From: an uncultured Bacteroidales bacterium
GTDB taxonomy: Bacteria > Bacteroidota > Bacteroidia > Bacteroidales > FEN-979
Direction: 5' to 3'
Length of the DNA: 64,000 nt
Assembly (NCBI GenBank): GCA_903916595.1
Contig: CAIWXI010000031.1
Span: forward strand, 1 to 64,000
Program-made: the position numbers and the translations under genes
Notes under the pieces: generated by a model
The model's input: the letters and a program-made list of their open reading frames with translations, nothing else
The model's database searches: none
What the model was told of the DNA's origin: nothing
In this document: positions 42,859-53,523 of the stretch, in pieces
Layout: each line of letters opens with the position of its first letter
How positions within the stretch are numbered: position 1 is the first letter of the stretch

Positions 42859-45174
42859 TTAAAAGGATACACTGACACCAGCGCTTGGCAATATCGGGAG
42901 CTGGTTAACCTGTGTATAGGAGATACGGTCAAAATAAAAGATATTTTGTTGATTCAGGGCATTGGTCAAGCTCACTGTCGCCTCAAGTTTAGAATATTTC
43001 CCCAGGGTAAACGTTTTTTTCAGACTAACATCAAGTCTGCTATAGCTTGTGAGCCTGCCTTTATTATAATCGCCATAGAGGACACCCATCTGCCCGTTAT
43101 TGGTTACGTAATTTCCTCCCATATCGCCAAATGTCAGCTTTTCATAAAACCCCTGAGTCTGTGTAAATGGGAAGCCTGATCCGAAGTTGTATCTCGCGTC
43201 GAGTTCCCATGAACCTTTTCTCCCGAAGAGGTAGGTGGCGACCAGGTTCAGGTTGTTCCGCCGGTCCCATATCGGAACATAATGCATGACTCCATCAAAA
43301 AGATGAACGTAACAGAGTGAGTAGGTAAGCCAAAGGCTAAGCTTTGAAAGCTGGTATTTAAGAGATACATCCACTCCCTCGGCATCTCCTGTCTCCAATA
43401 CAAAATCTTTTTTGAAATAATCGGGCTTACTGGCATTTTCCGGTGTGTCGTCATAGAGCTTATTCCTGTTCATGGTAGTAAGCTGCGGATAATATTTATA
43501 ATATCCTTCAACATTCAGAAAAAGGTTTTTCAGGAGGTCCCATTCAAATCCGAAGATGACCTGGTTACAAAGCTGAAGACGGGTGTTAACAGATTTCCCG
43601 TTGAACTCTTTCTGCAGGTTTTGAGGGGCTGCAAGGTAGCCCGTGAAAAGGCTTACTACATCCTGGCTGTATGTTGTGCTGATGAGATCCTGAGAATACA
43701 TGCCGGCAGCCATTTTAAGCCTGAATGTGGGTAGTACGTTATATTTTACAGCCAGTCTGGGCTCAAGGCGGAGGTTGGCAAGAGTCGCGTAATACTCCAG
43801 TCTGAGGCCTGGTTCGATAATGAATTTTCCGACAATCATCTTATATTTTGCATAGGCCGATGCTTCAGTAGTATTCTGGTCATAGTTGATGGTCCTGTTG
43901 ATGCTGTTAAAAAAACTGAGAACGGTATGATATCCAGAACCCTCAAGCCCATACCTCAGGGCGTTTTTTCCAAAGAAATAAGTGAAATCAAGGCCCACGT
44001 TGAACCCTCCGATGGAGCTGGAACGAGGTGATTTGTTTACTTCTGCCATATCAACTTTATAATAAGAATAAGCCATGTGGCCTTCAAGCAGAACCGAGGT
44101 CTTACTGGGTATAGCCACAAAGTTTAGTCCGCCGCCGTAAGACTTCCAGTTATAATTCTGCAACACCTGGTACTTCACATGATCAGTGAAATCAAAGCCA
44201 TACAGGTTTACCTTGCTTCCGTTGGGTGCATTGATAGAGATCTTCCCGTAAATGTCAAGATAATCGTAAGGTAATCCATTTTCATTAACATAAGTGTAAA
44301 GCAGCTTGCTGCTTTGTTCGAGGTATGATCCTTTGACCGACAGAATGAGGGATGCTGAGGCGTTATCTTCGGTTTTTGCCTTTGCAATTGGCCCTTCAAA
44401 GAGCGCTTTGGCGCCGAATGTGCTTACATCGACTTTACCACCGAAACGGTTCTTGTTACCATCGCGGGTAGTGATATCCATCACAGATGATATTCTGCCG
44501 CCGTATTCAGCATTGAAGCCGCCGGTATAGACATCCACGTTTTTAAGGATGTCAACGTCGAATACCGAAAACAGGCCGATGGAATGAAATGGGTTATAAA
44601 TGATCATCCCGTCAAGCAATACTTTGTTCTGAACAGGAGGACCGCCCCGGATATAAAGCTGCCCGCCCTGGTCACCCGAAAAGATTACCCCTGGTAACAC
44701 CTGAAGATATTGGGCCAGGTCAGGTTGCCCGCCAATAGCCGGGATTTGCATGATCTCCCTGGGAGTGATTTTTATAATGGAGGTCTGGGTCTCTGTGGTT
44801 TTTTCCTGCTTCGAAGCGGAAACACTCACCTCCATCAGTTCAACGGTTGATTTGCTTAAATAGAGTTTTTTTGTAAAAAGGTCATTTTTATTTACAGTAA
44901 TCGGGATCTTCAGAGTGTCGAAACCGATATATGTGACCATCAGCGTATATGACCCGGAAGGAATTTTCGAGATTGTAAAAAAGCCGTTCTGGTCGGTTGT
45001 GGCGCCTAATGTTGTTTTATACAGGTAGACATTGGTATACAAAACGGGTTCACCGTTATCTTTCTCATAAACGAAGCCACGGATGATACCGGTCTGGGCC
45101 GATGCCCCCGAGAATGAGGAGAACAGTAAAATCAAGCTTAACAGAGAGAGAAAGAGTAAATTTCGGGACGTCAT
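42859..45174 (-). CDS. TonB-dependent receptor, carboxypeptidase-like N-domain
   Basis: A 771-residue receptor with a signal peptide (LLFLSLLSLILLFSSFSGASA), a carboxypeptidase-like domain (IRGFVYEKDNGEPVLYTNVYLY), the plug (LYIRGGPPVQNKVLLDGMII, YTGGFNAEYGGRISSVMDI), and a barrel ending in SAGVSVSF. The GGPPVQNKVLLDG plug places it in the group often without a fixed substrate in Bacteroidota. Monocistronic, with a promoter box 36 nt upstream. Confidence 0.92.
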   Translation of the reverse strand: MTSRNLLFLSLLSLILLFSSFSGASAQTGIIRGFVYEKDNGEPVLYTNVYLYKTTLGATTDQNGFFTISKIPSGSYTLMVTYIGFDTLKIPITVNKNDLFTKKLYLSKSTVELMEVSVSASKQEKTTETQTSIIKITPREIMQIPAIGGQPDLAQYLQVLPGVIFSGDQGGQLYIRGGPPVQNKVLLDGMIIYNPFHSIGLFSVFDVDILKNVDVYTGGFNAEYGGRISSVMDITTRDGNKNRFGGKVDVSTFGAKALFEGPIAKAKTEDNASASLILSVKGSYLEQSSKLLYTYVNENGLPYDYLDIYGKISINAPNGSKVNLYGFDFTDHVKYQVLQNYNWKSYGGGLNFVAIPSKTSVLLEGHMAYSYYKVDMAEVNKSPRSSSIGGFNVGLDFTYFFGKNALRYGLEGSGYHTVLSFFNSINRTINYDQNTTEASAYAKYKMIVGKFIIEPGLRLEYYATLANLRLEPRLAVKYNVLPTFRLKMAAGMYSQDLISTTYSQDVVSLFTGYLAAPQNLQKEFNGKSVNTRLQLCNQVIFGFEWDLLKNLFLNVEGYYKYYPQLTTMNRNKLYDDTPENASKPDYFKKDFVLETGDAEGVDVSLKYQLSKLSLWLTYSLCYVHLFDGVMHYVPIWDRRNNLNLVATYLFGRKGSWELDARYNFGSGFPFTQTQGFYEKLTFGDMGGNYVTNNGQMGVLYGDYNKGRLTSYSRLDVSLKKTFTLGKYSKLEATVSLTNALNQQNIFYFDRISYTQVNQLPILPSAGVSVSF

Positions 45175-45209
45175 AGACCATGGACTATACTGAGAAAAAA
45201 TAATTGTGC

Positions 45210-45217
45210 CAAAAGTA
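45210..45217 (-). promoter_or_regulatory. -7 promoter box (TACTTTTG)
   Basis: A TAnnTTTG match on the minus strand upstream of the TonB receptor ATG at 45174. Confidence 0.55.
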
Positions 45218-45264
45218 GTAATAATGTGCGATTTAAAAAAGGCAGCAATGAATGAAAATATTCT

Positions 45265-45272
45265 TATTTTTG
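45265..45272 (+). promoter_or_regulatory. -7 promoter box (TATTTTTG)
   Basis: A TAnnTTTG match 25 nt before the iorA ATG. It supports the ATG at 45297 over one at 45252, which lies upstream of this box. Confidence 0.6.
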
Positions 45273-45296
45273 CTCAGATACATTCATACTATAATC

Positions 45297-46907
45297 ATGG
45301 CAAACAAGCTTTTATTACTTGGCGATGAGGCTATCGCGCTGGGCGCGCTGGATGCAGGATTGTCGGGGATCTACGCGTATCCTGGCACACCCTCAACCGA
45401 GATAACAGAATACGTGCAGAATTCAGAAACGGCCAAAGAGAAAAACATACATTGCAGCTGGTCCACCAACGAGAAAACAGCCATGGAAGCGGCACTCGGC
45501 ATGTCATATGCCGGTAAACGCGCCATGGTATGTATGAAACACGTCGGGTTGAACGTTGCTGCAGACCCTTTTATTAACTCGGCCATCACCGGTGCAAACG
45601 GCGGGCTTATTGTAGTTTCTGCCGATGATCCTTCGATGCATTCATCACAGAACGAGCAGGACTCGAGGTTTTATGGCAAATTTGCCATGGTTCCTATTCT
45701 GGAACCCTCAAACCAGCAGGAAGCCTATGATATGGTGCGTTATGGCTTTGACTTCTCAGAGAAATACCAGATCCCCGTGTTGCTCAGGATTACAACCCGT
45801 ATGGCTCATTCCCGTTCAGGTGTTGTCCGTGGCGAATGCCGTGAACAAAATACCCTGCATTTGCCAACCGACCTCAGGCAGTTTGTTCTCCTCCCTGCCA
45901 TTGCCAGGAAACGTTATATCAAACTCCTCGAATCACATCAGCGTTTTATTGAAGAATCGGAGACTTCACAATTTAACATGTATCACGAGGGCCCGGATAA
46001 ATCGATGGGTATTCTGGTTGCCGGAATCGCGTTGAACTACCTGATGGAAAATTTTCCTGACCGTGTGGTCCCTTATCCTTTTCTGAAAATCGGACAGTAT
46101 CCCATGCCCCGGCAGATGGTTGAAAAGCTGGTTGAAGAGTGTGATGAGGTACTGATTCTGGAAGAAGGTTATCCGGTGATCGAAGAACTTATCCGCGGAT
46201 ATATTCCGGGTAAAAAGAAGATCAGGGGCAGGTTCGACGGAACCATCCCCCGAACGGGTGAGTTAAATCCAAATATCTTAGCAGTGGCTCTAGGTTTGCC
46301 AAACACCAAAGGCCTTTCGATACCCGATCTGATGGTGGGCCGCCCCCCTCAGCTTTGTTCAGGCTGCCCGCATATTGATTCCTATCTGGCTTTGAATGAA
46401 GTATTAGAAGCTCTGCCAAAAGGAAGGGTGTTTTCAGATATCGGTTGCTATACCCTGGGCGCTTTAAAACCATACGAAGCCATAAACAGCTGTGTCGACA
46501 TGGGCGCTTCAATTACCATGGCAAAAGGAGCCGCCGATGCAGGTTTTGTGCCATCCGTGGCGGTCATAGGTGACTCCACATTCACGCATAGCGGAATTAC
46601 CGGGCTGCTCGATGCCGTGAATGACAAATCGCCGGTCACGGTGATCATCCTCGACAATGCAACCACCGCTATGACCGGGGGACAAGATTCTGCCGGCACC
46701 GGACGTATTGAAGGTATCTGTAAAGGGGTTGGCGTTGAAGAAGCGCATATCCGCGTGATCAGACCCCTTAAAAAATATCATGCAGAAAATGTAATTATCA
46801 TGCGTGAAGAGCTCAATTATAATGGAGTCTCCGTAATTATCCCAAGAAGGGAATGTATTGTTTCCGTTGACAAACGGATGAGAATAAAATTCAAAACAAA
46901 GCAATAA
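45297..46907 (+). CDS. iorA: Indolepyruvate ferredoxin oxidoreductase alpha subunit
   Basis: About 536 residues from the ATG at 45297 (MANKLLLLGDEAIALGALDAG). It has the pyruvate-ferredoxin-oxidoreductase-type N-domain (YPGTPSTEITEYVQ) and a thiamine-diphosphate domain (CSGCPHIDSYLAL, GDSTFTHSGITGLLDAVND). It oxidises arylpyruvates to acyl-CoA in amino-acid fermentation. The C-terminal ferredoxin domain with eight Cys known from archaeal IorA is absent: the protein ends soon after RRECIVSV. iorB follows 10 nt downstream. Confidence 0.95.
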   Translation: MANKLLLLGDEAIALGALDAGLSGIYAYPGTPSTEITEYVQNSETAKEKNIHCSWSTNEKTAMEAALGMSYAGKRAMVCMKHVGLNVAADPFINSAITGANGGLIVVSADDPSMHSSQNEQDSRFYGKFAMVPILEPSNQQEAYDMVRYGFDFSEKYQIPVLLRITTRMAHSRSGVVRGECREQNTLHLPTDLRQFVLLPAIARKRYIKLLESHQRFIEESETSQFNMYHEGPDKSMGILVAGIALNYLMENFPDRVVPYPFLKIGQYPMPRQMVEKLVEECDEVLILEEGYPVIEELIRGYIPGKKKIRGRFDGTIPRTGELNPNILAVALGLPNTKGLSIPDLMVGRPPQLCSGCPHIDSYLALNEVLEALPKGRVFSDIGCYTLGALKPYEAINSCVDMGASITMAKGAADAGFVPSVAVIGDSTFTHSGITGLLDAVNDKSPVTVIILDNATTAMTGGQDSAGTGRIEGICKGVGVEEAHIRVIRPLKKYHAENVIIMREELNYNGVSVIIPRRECIVSVDKRMRIKFKTKQ

Positions 46908-46917
46908 TCTGTATAGC

Positions 46918-48730
<1,813 letters not shown>

Positions 48731-48746
48731 TGCAAAAAACAAAACT

Positions 48747-49877
48747 ATGAGTATCGTCATCAAGCCGGTAGAGTCCAAGGGAGATCTGAGGCGCTTTATC
48801 AATTATCCTTATACCCTTTACAAGGGCAATAAATACTGGTGTCCGCCTATGCGGATGGATGAGTGGAATTCACTGGATCCAAAAAAAAACCCGGCCTTCG
48901 ACTTCTGTGAAGCACAGTATTTTCTCGCGTATGAGGGGAAGACAGTTGTCGGGAGGATTGCGGCCATCATCAACCACACTTCCAACAGCCGGTGGAACGA
49001 GAAGCTTGTAAGGTTCGGGTGGATAGATTTTACCGACAATTATGAGGTTTCCCAAAAGCTCCTCGAAGCAGTTTTGGCATGGGGTAAGGCACATGGGATG
49101 AATGGAATTCACGGCCCTCTGGGTTTCTCAGATATGGATAATGAAGGCATGTTGATTGAGGGATTTGAAGAACTTTCAACCCTTGCCTCCATCTATAACT
49201 ATCCCTATTACATGGAACATATGCAGAGGCTGGGTTTTGAGAGAGCTGCCGATTGGGTTCAGTATGAATTTGAGATGCCGCCTATTCCCGAGAAAATCCA
49301 GAGAGCGGCCGATATGATTGCCAGAAAGTATAAGCTAAAAATTCTTAAGGCAAAAAAGGCAAAAGATTTTCTTGCATATGCTCCGAAAATGTGGGACACC
49401 CTGAATGAAGCATTCGATAATCTTTACGGTTATACAAAACTTACCCAAAAGCAGACGGCTCTTTACACAAAACAGTATTTTCCGTTCATCAACCCTGATT
49501 ATGTCTGTATGGTTCTGAATGAGCAGGATGAGGTCGTCGGGTTTGGAGTTTGCCTTCCTTCTCTCACCCGCGCTCTGCAGAAATGCAACGGCAGGTTGTT
49601 TCCTTTTGGCTGGTTTCATATCCTGAGAGCACTTAAATCACATGACATCATCGACATGTATCTTAACGGTGTCAAACCCGAATACCAGAACAAGGGAGTC
49701 GTTTCAATCTATCATCTTGAATTACATAAGGGATTTCTGAAGAACAATGTAAGGTTAGTGGTTACCAATCCCCAGCTTGAAGACAATAAATCGGCGGTTC
49801 TGATGTGGAAGAATTACGAAACGGCCAGGCAGCATCTCAAACGCCGCTGCTGGGTGAAACATTTCGAAGGGAATTGA
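48747..49877 (+). CDS. GNAT-fold acyltransferase, candidate ceramide synthase (copy 1)
   Basis: About 376 residues from the ATG at 48747 (MSIVIKPVESKGDLRRFINYP). The GNAT-type family is visible in YKGNKYWCPPMRMDE, GPLGFSDMDNEGMLIEGF and MYLNGVKPEYQNKGVVSIYH. Bacterial ceramide synthase (described in Caulobacter) is reported as a GNAT-like protein, so N-acylation of the sphingoid base is a fair hypothesis. It is related along its whole length to the protein at 50897 (ending RRCWVKHF in both). It overlaps the SDR start by 1 nt. Confidence 0.82.
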   Translation: MSIVIKPVESKGDLRRFINYPYTLYKGNKYWCPPMRMDEWNSLDPKKNPAFDFCEAQYFLAYEGKTVVGRIAAIINHTSNSRWNEKLVRFGWIDFTDNYEVSQKLLEAVLAWGKAHGMNGIHGPLGFSDMDNEGMLIEGFEELSTLASIYNYPYYMEHMQRLGFERAADWVQYEFEMPPIPEKIQRAADMIARKYKLKILKAKKAKDFLAYAPKMWDTLNEAFDNLYGYTKLTQKQTALYTKQYFPFINPDYVCMVLNEQDEVVGFGVCLPSLTRALQKCNGRLFPFGWFHILRALKSHDIIDMYLNGVKPEYQNKGVVSIYHLELHKGFLKNNVRLVVTNPQLEDNKSAVLMWKNYETARQHLKRRCWVKHFEGN

Positions 49878-50881
49878 TGAGAAGCATTCTCATCACCGGT
49901 TCCAGCGGGTTTATAGGAAGCTTCCTTGCAGAGGAAGCTTTAACGAGGAATCTGGATGTGTATGCCGGCATCAGGAAATCAAGCTCCCGTCAATATTTGC
50001 AGGATCCCCGTATCCGGTTCTCGGTAATGGATTTTACCGAAAAGTCCCGTATCAAAGAGTTTCTTGTAGAACAAAAACAACAAGGCATTCGTTTCGATTA
50101 TATCATCCATAATGCTGGGCTTACAAAAGCTCAGAAGAAGGAAGATTTTTACAGGGTAAATTGTGAATTTACCCGGAATTTTATTGAAGCGTTGACTGAG
50201 ACGGACAGCATACCCCTTAAATTTGTTTATATAAGCAGTCTGGCCGCTTATGGACCAGGAGATCAGCTTAGTATGAAGCCTGTTATGCTCGATGATACAC
50301 CTAAACCAGTCGATGAATACGGAAAAAGCAAACTTGAGGCAGAAAAATATATCAGGTCACTCAGTGGTTTTCCATGGCTGATAATCCGCCCGTCGGGAGT
50401 ATACGGCCCCAGGGAAAAAGATTATTTTGTCTATTTTCAGACCATCAGCAGGGGAATGGAGCCCTATATAGGGTTTAAGCCACAGATTCTGACTTTTATA
50501 TACGTTCGTGACCTGGTGAGGCTTATCCTTGATGCCACTGTTTCAAACATTTCAGAGAGAGCCTATTTTGTGACAGACGGAAAAGAATATGATTCCAGAG
50601 AATTTGCGGCAATAACAAAAAAACATCTTAATAAGAAAACTTTAAAGATCACACTACCACTCGGGCTTGTGGGAGGGATCGCTTTTGCGCTTGAAAAACT
50701 GATGAGCCTGGGAGGTAAGATGCCTACCCTGAATACCGATAAATTCAATATCATGAAAAGCACGAACTGGACCTGCCAGGTTGATGTGCTTCAGAAAGAT
50801 TTTAATTTCAGGGCCGGGTATGACCTCGACAGAGGCGTGAAAGAGGTTTTGGAATGGTACCGGAAAGAATCCTGGTTGTAA
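49877..50881 (+). CDS. Extended SDR, candidate CerR-type ceramide reductase
   Basis: A 334-residue NAD(P)-dependent epimerase/dehydratase-family protein: cofactor motif ITGSSGFIGSFLAEE, NAGLTKAQK, catalytic YISSLAAYG and YGKSKLEAEKY, then RPSGVYGPREKDYF. CerR of Caulobacter, which reduces the 3-keto group during sphingolipid synthesis, belongs to this superfamily. Its place between two GNAT genes and downstream of SPT makes CerR the best guess; a sugar epimerase cannot be excluded. The ATG overlaps the previous stop (TGATG). Confidence 0.85.
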   Translation: MRSILITGSSGFIGSFLAEEALTRNLDVYAGIRKSSSRQYLQDPRIRFSVMDFTEKSRIKEFLVEQKQQGIRFDYIIHNAGLTKAQKKEDFYRVNCEFTRNFIEALTETDSIPLKFVYISSLAAYGPGDQLSMKPVMLDDTPKPVDEYGKSKLEAEKYIRSLSGFPWLIIRPSGVYGPREKDYFVYFQTISRGMEPYIGFKPQILTFIYVRDLVRLILDATVSNISERAYFVTDGKEYDSREFAAITKKHLNKKTLKITLPLGLVGGIAFALEKLMSLGGKMPTLNTDKFNIMKSTNWTCQVDVLQKDFNFRAGYDLDRGVKEVLEWYRKESWL

Positions 50882-50896
50882 TTAATCATTTCGCTG

Positions 50897-52015
50897 ATGA
50901 CAGAGATCAGAAAAGTCACCACATCCGCCGAGTATAAAAAATTCATCACTTTCCCCCATCATTTGTACAAAGGCAATCAATACTGGTGCCCACCTATCAT
51001 TATGGATGAGAAAAACACTCTCTCTTCCAAAAAAAACCATGCTTTCGACTATTGCAAAGCCGAATACTGGCTGGCTTACAAAGACGGGAAGCTGGCAGGG
51101 AGGGTGGCTGGAATTATTAATCCCCATGCAAACAAACGCTGGGCTGAAGATCTTGTGCGATTTGGCTGGATTGATTTTATTGATGATGACGAGGTTTCTC
51201 AGAAGCTTATAGATACAGTCTGGGAATGGGGCAGGGCCCAGGGCATGAAAGGGATACAGGGGCCACTGGGGTTTACCGATATGGACAATGAGGGTATGAT
51301 GATAGAAGGGTTCGACCAGCATTGCACACTTTCATCCATTTACAATTATCCGTATTATGTTGATCATATGCTGCGGATGGGGTTCATGAAAGCCGCCGAC
51401 TGGGTTCAGTATGAGTTTGATATCTCGCCTGAAGTTCCTGATAAGGTAGAGCGAACGGCGAAGATAGTCGAAGAGAAATTTCATCTGAGGGTGCTGAAGG
51501 CTAAACGTAGAAAAGACCTTATGCCTTATGCCAGAAAGATGTTTGCCATGCTGAACCATGCCTTTGCCGAGCTTTATGGTTTCGCTGCTATCAATGAGAA
51601 ACAGATGGAAGATTATGTAAAGCAGTATTTCGGCTTTATCAGGCCTGAGTTTGTTGCTTTTGTTCTGGATACGAAAGATGATGTGGTCGGTTTTGGGGTG
51701 TCGATGCCATCTGTGACCGGTGCTCTGCAAAAGTCGAACGGGAGGATCTTCCCTTTTGGCTGGATGCATATTCTGAAATCGGTGTATTATAATGACAAGA
51801 TCGACATGTACCTTGTTGGTGTACATCCCGATTATCAGGGAAAAGGGGCTGCGGCTCTTGTTTGGAGGGATCTTCACAGAGCCTATCTCAAATACGGGAT
51901 TAAGAAGGCCTATTCAAACCCCCAGCTGGAAGATAATTCGAAAGCCTTATCGATATGGAAGAATTTTGAGGGAAGGCTGATTATACGGCGTCGGTGCTGG
52001 GTAAAGCATTTCTGA
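50897..52015 (+). CDS. GNAT-fold acyltransferase, candidate ceramide synthase (copy 2)
   Basis: A 372-residue paralogue of the protein at 48747 (shared YKGNQYWCPP, GPLGFTDMDNEGMMIEGF, FPFGWMHILK, MYLVGVHPDYQGKGAAALV, RRCWVKHF). The GKGA acyl-CoA-binding-type motif is better kept here than in copy 1 (NKGV). Two diverged copies suggest different acyl or base specificity, or a heterodimer. It starts 15 nt after the SDR stop and ends before a strong terminator. Confidence 0.82.
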   Translation: MTEIRKVTTSAEYKKFITFPHHLYKGNQYWCPPIIMDEKNTLSSKKNHAFDYCKAEYWLAYKDGKLAGRVAGIINPHANKRWAEDLVRFGWIDFIDDDEVSQKLIDTVWEWGRAQGMKGIQGPLGFTDMDNEGMMIEGFDQHCTLSSIYNYPYYVDHMLRMGFMKAADWVQYEFDISPEVPDKVERTAKIVEEKFHLRVLKAKRRKDLMPYARKMFAMLNHAFAELYGFAAINEKQMEDYVKQYFGFIRPEFVAFVLDTKDDVVGFGVSMPSVTGALQKSNGRIFPFGWMHILKSVYYNDKIDMYLVGVHPDYQGKGAAALVWRDLHRAYLKYGIKKAYSNPQLEDNSKALSIWKNFEGRLIIRRRCWVKHF

Positions 52016-52025
52016 AATAAAAAAA

Positions 52026-52048
52026 GGCGGCCAGGGCCGCCTTTTTTT
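52026..52048. terminator. Bidirectional intrinsic terminator
   Basis: Hairpin GGCGGCCAGGGCCGCC (52026-52041) flanked by A-rich and T-rich tracts on the two sides. It closes the sphingolipid-type operon (plus) and the SusCD operon (minus). Confidence 0.9.
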
Positions 52049-52062
52049 ATGAATGTCACAGA

Positions 52063-53478
52063 TTATTTTTTGGCTGGTAACGGAGCATCCCACCATACTC
52101 TCGACCAAAGATTGATGTTGTTTGGAGTGTTCGGGTTATAGTTCACTTCGCTCTGAGCTTCGGGATAATGCCTTGGAATTTCATTCCGCTGAGCCGATGC
52201 CAAAGGATTGGCCTGAAGGCCGATAACGTTGTCGGTCCTTCTCCAGTCTACAAACGATTCAGCCTGGTTGTAGAGGGCGATCCATTTCTGGGTCATGATC
52301 TCTTTATAAAGAGGTTCTCCTGCTGCAAAGCTGATATACGTGGTATAGATAGGCATCCAGACAGAATAATCGGCACCCCATTTATCCATTGAAGCAGTAA
52401 CTGCAGCAATAAGGGCAGCCCTGACCTGACCTACCGAAGCGTTTGTTTTGTACAAACATTCGGCCTGGATAAATAAGGTCTCAACAAAGGTAATAAAGGG
52501 AACTGGTGCATCAGCTGCTGCAACGGCAGCGCCGGGCAGGGAAGCTTCACCGTTTACTTCATTCCATCCATTGCCAAAATAAGGTCTGGCAGTGTCCATA
52601 GAAACGCCGGCAAACATCGGGAGCCTGGGATCATGGCGAACGTTCAGCAGGGTATCGATAAACACCTTGTGCATCGTAATATCACCTCTTTGGTTCATGA
52701 ACTGGTAGAGGGGGTTCTGTCCGTTGGCTGCATCAAAGAAATTGAACTGCAAGTCAGCGTCATTGCTGCCGATCCCACCCTGAAGTGCGGCCAGGGCGTT
52801 AGCCCAGGAAGTGCCATCGATCTTTGATTTATGCAGAAGATAACGGGCTTTAAGAGAATGTGCTGCCTGAAGCCATAATAAGGGTTCACCTCCGTACATC
52901 ACGTCACCGTTCACAGTAGGTGCTCCATCCGTGCCTAGCTGTACAATAGCGTCATCAAGCAGGCTGTAGATTGTAGCATATATCGATTCCTGGGAATCGA
53001 ATGCAGGGGTAAGGTTAGCAACTCCCTGGAATGCTGCGGAATAAGGTATAGCGCCCCATACATCGGTTGCTATACCGAGAGTATTTGCGAGAAGCACTTC
53101 AGCGATCCCTTTGTATGTGGGGTTGCCGGATGCTTTTCCGATGATGGTCTGAAGGTTCATCATCGTATTGGTGTAATCAGTAACCCAGAGATTATTAATA
53201 TCTGATTCGAGCAGATAATAGTTTGTCGTCTGTTGCGACTGACGGGCAATTCCCTGGAAATACTGCATCCAGATGGAAGTTACCCTGCAGAGATCATTCC
53301 CGCCGATGGTGTTGTAACCCATATTGGCCTCAACACCTGTCAAAATGGAACTCATGGGCACATCAGATGGGGAATCAGGGTTTACATTGAGGTCGGTGTT
53401 GATCCATTTTTTACATGAACCAAGTGCCAAAGCCATCAGGAAAACCAGCCCTATGAGTTTTATGTTTATGTTTTTCAT
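52063..53478 (-). CDS. SusD/RagB-family outer-membrane lipoprotein
   Basis: A 471-residue protein with a lipobox (FLMALALGSCKK) and the SusD-like pattern (WINTDLNVNPDSPSDVP, IAEVLLANTLGIATDVWGAIPY, then TPR-like helices and QKWIALYNQAESFVDWRR). It is the surface glycan- or peptide-binding partner of the SusC channel. It lies 45 nt after susC. No glycoside hydrolase or peptidase accompanies the pair, so the ligand is unknown. Confidence 0.94.
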   Translation of the reverse strand: MKNINIKLIGLVFLMALALGSCKKWINTDLNVNPDSPSDVPMSSILTGVEANMGYNTIGGNDLCRVTSIWMQYFQGIARQSQQTTNYYLLESDINNLWVTDYTNTMMNLQTIIGKASGNPTYKGIAEVLLANTLGIATDVWGAIPYSAAFQGVANLTPAFDSQESIYATIYSLLDDAIVQLGTDGAPTVNGDVMYGGEPLLWLQAAHSLKARYLLHKSKIDGTSWANALAALQGGIGSNDADLQFNFFDAANGQNPLYQFMNQRGDITMHKVFIDTLLNVRHDPRLPMFAGVSMDTARPYFGNGWNEVNGEASLPGAAVAAADAPVPFITFVETLFIQAECLYKTNASVGQVRAALIAAVTASMDKWGADYSVWMPIYTTYISFAAGEPLYKEIMTQKWIALYNQAESFVDWRRTDNVIGLQANPLASAQRNEIPRHYPEAQSEVNYNPNTPNNINLWSRVWWDAPLPAKK

Positions 53479-53523
53479 ATCTGTTTTGTTTTTAATTTTT
53501 ATAATCTGATATTCTGAAATGGC

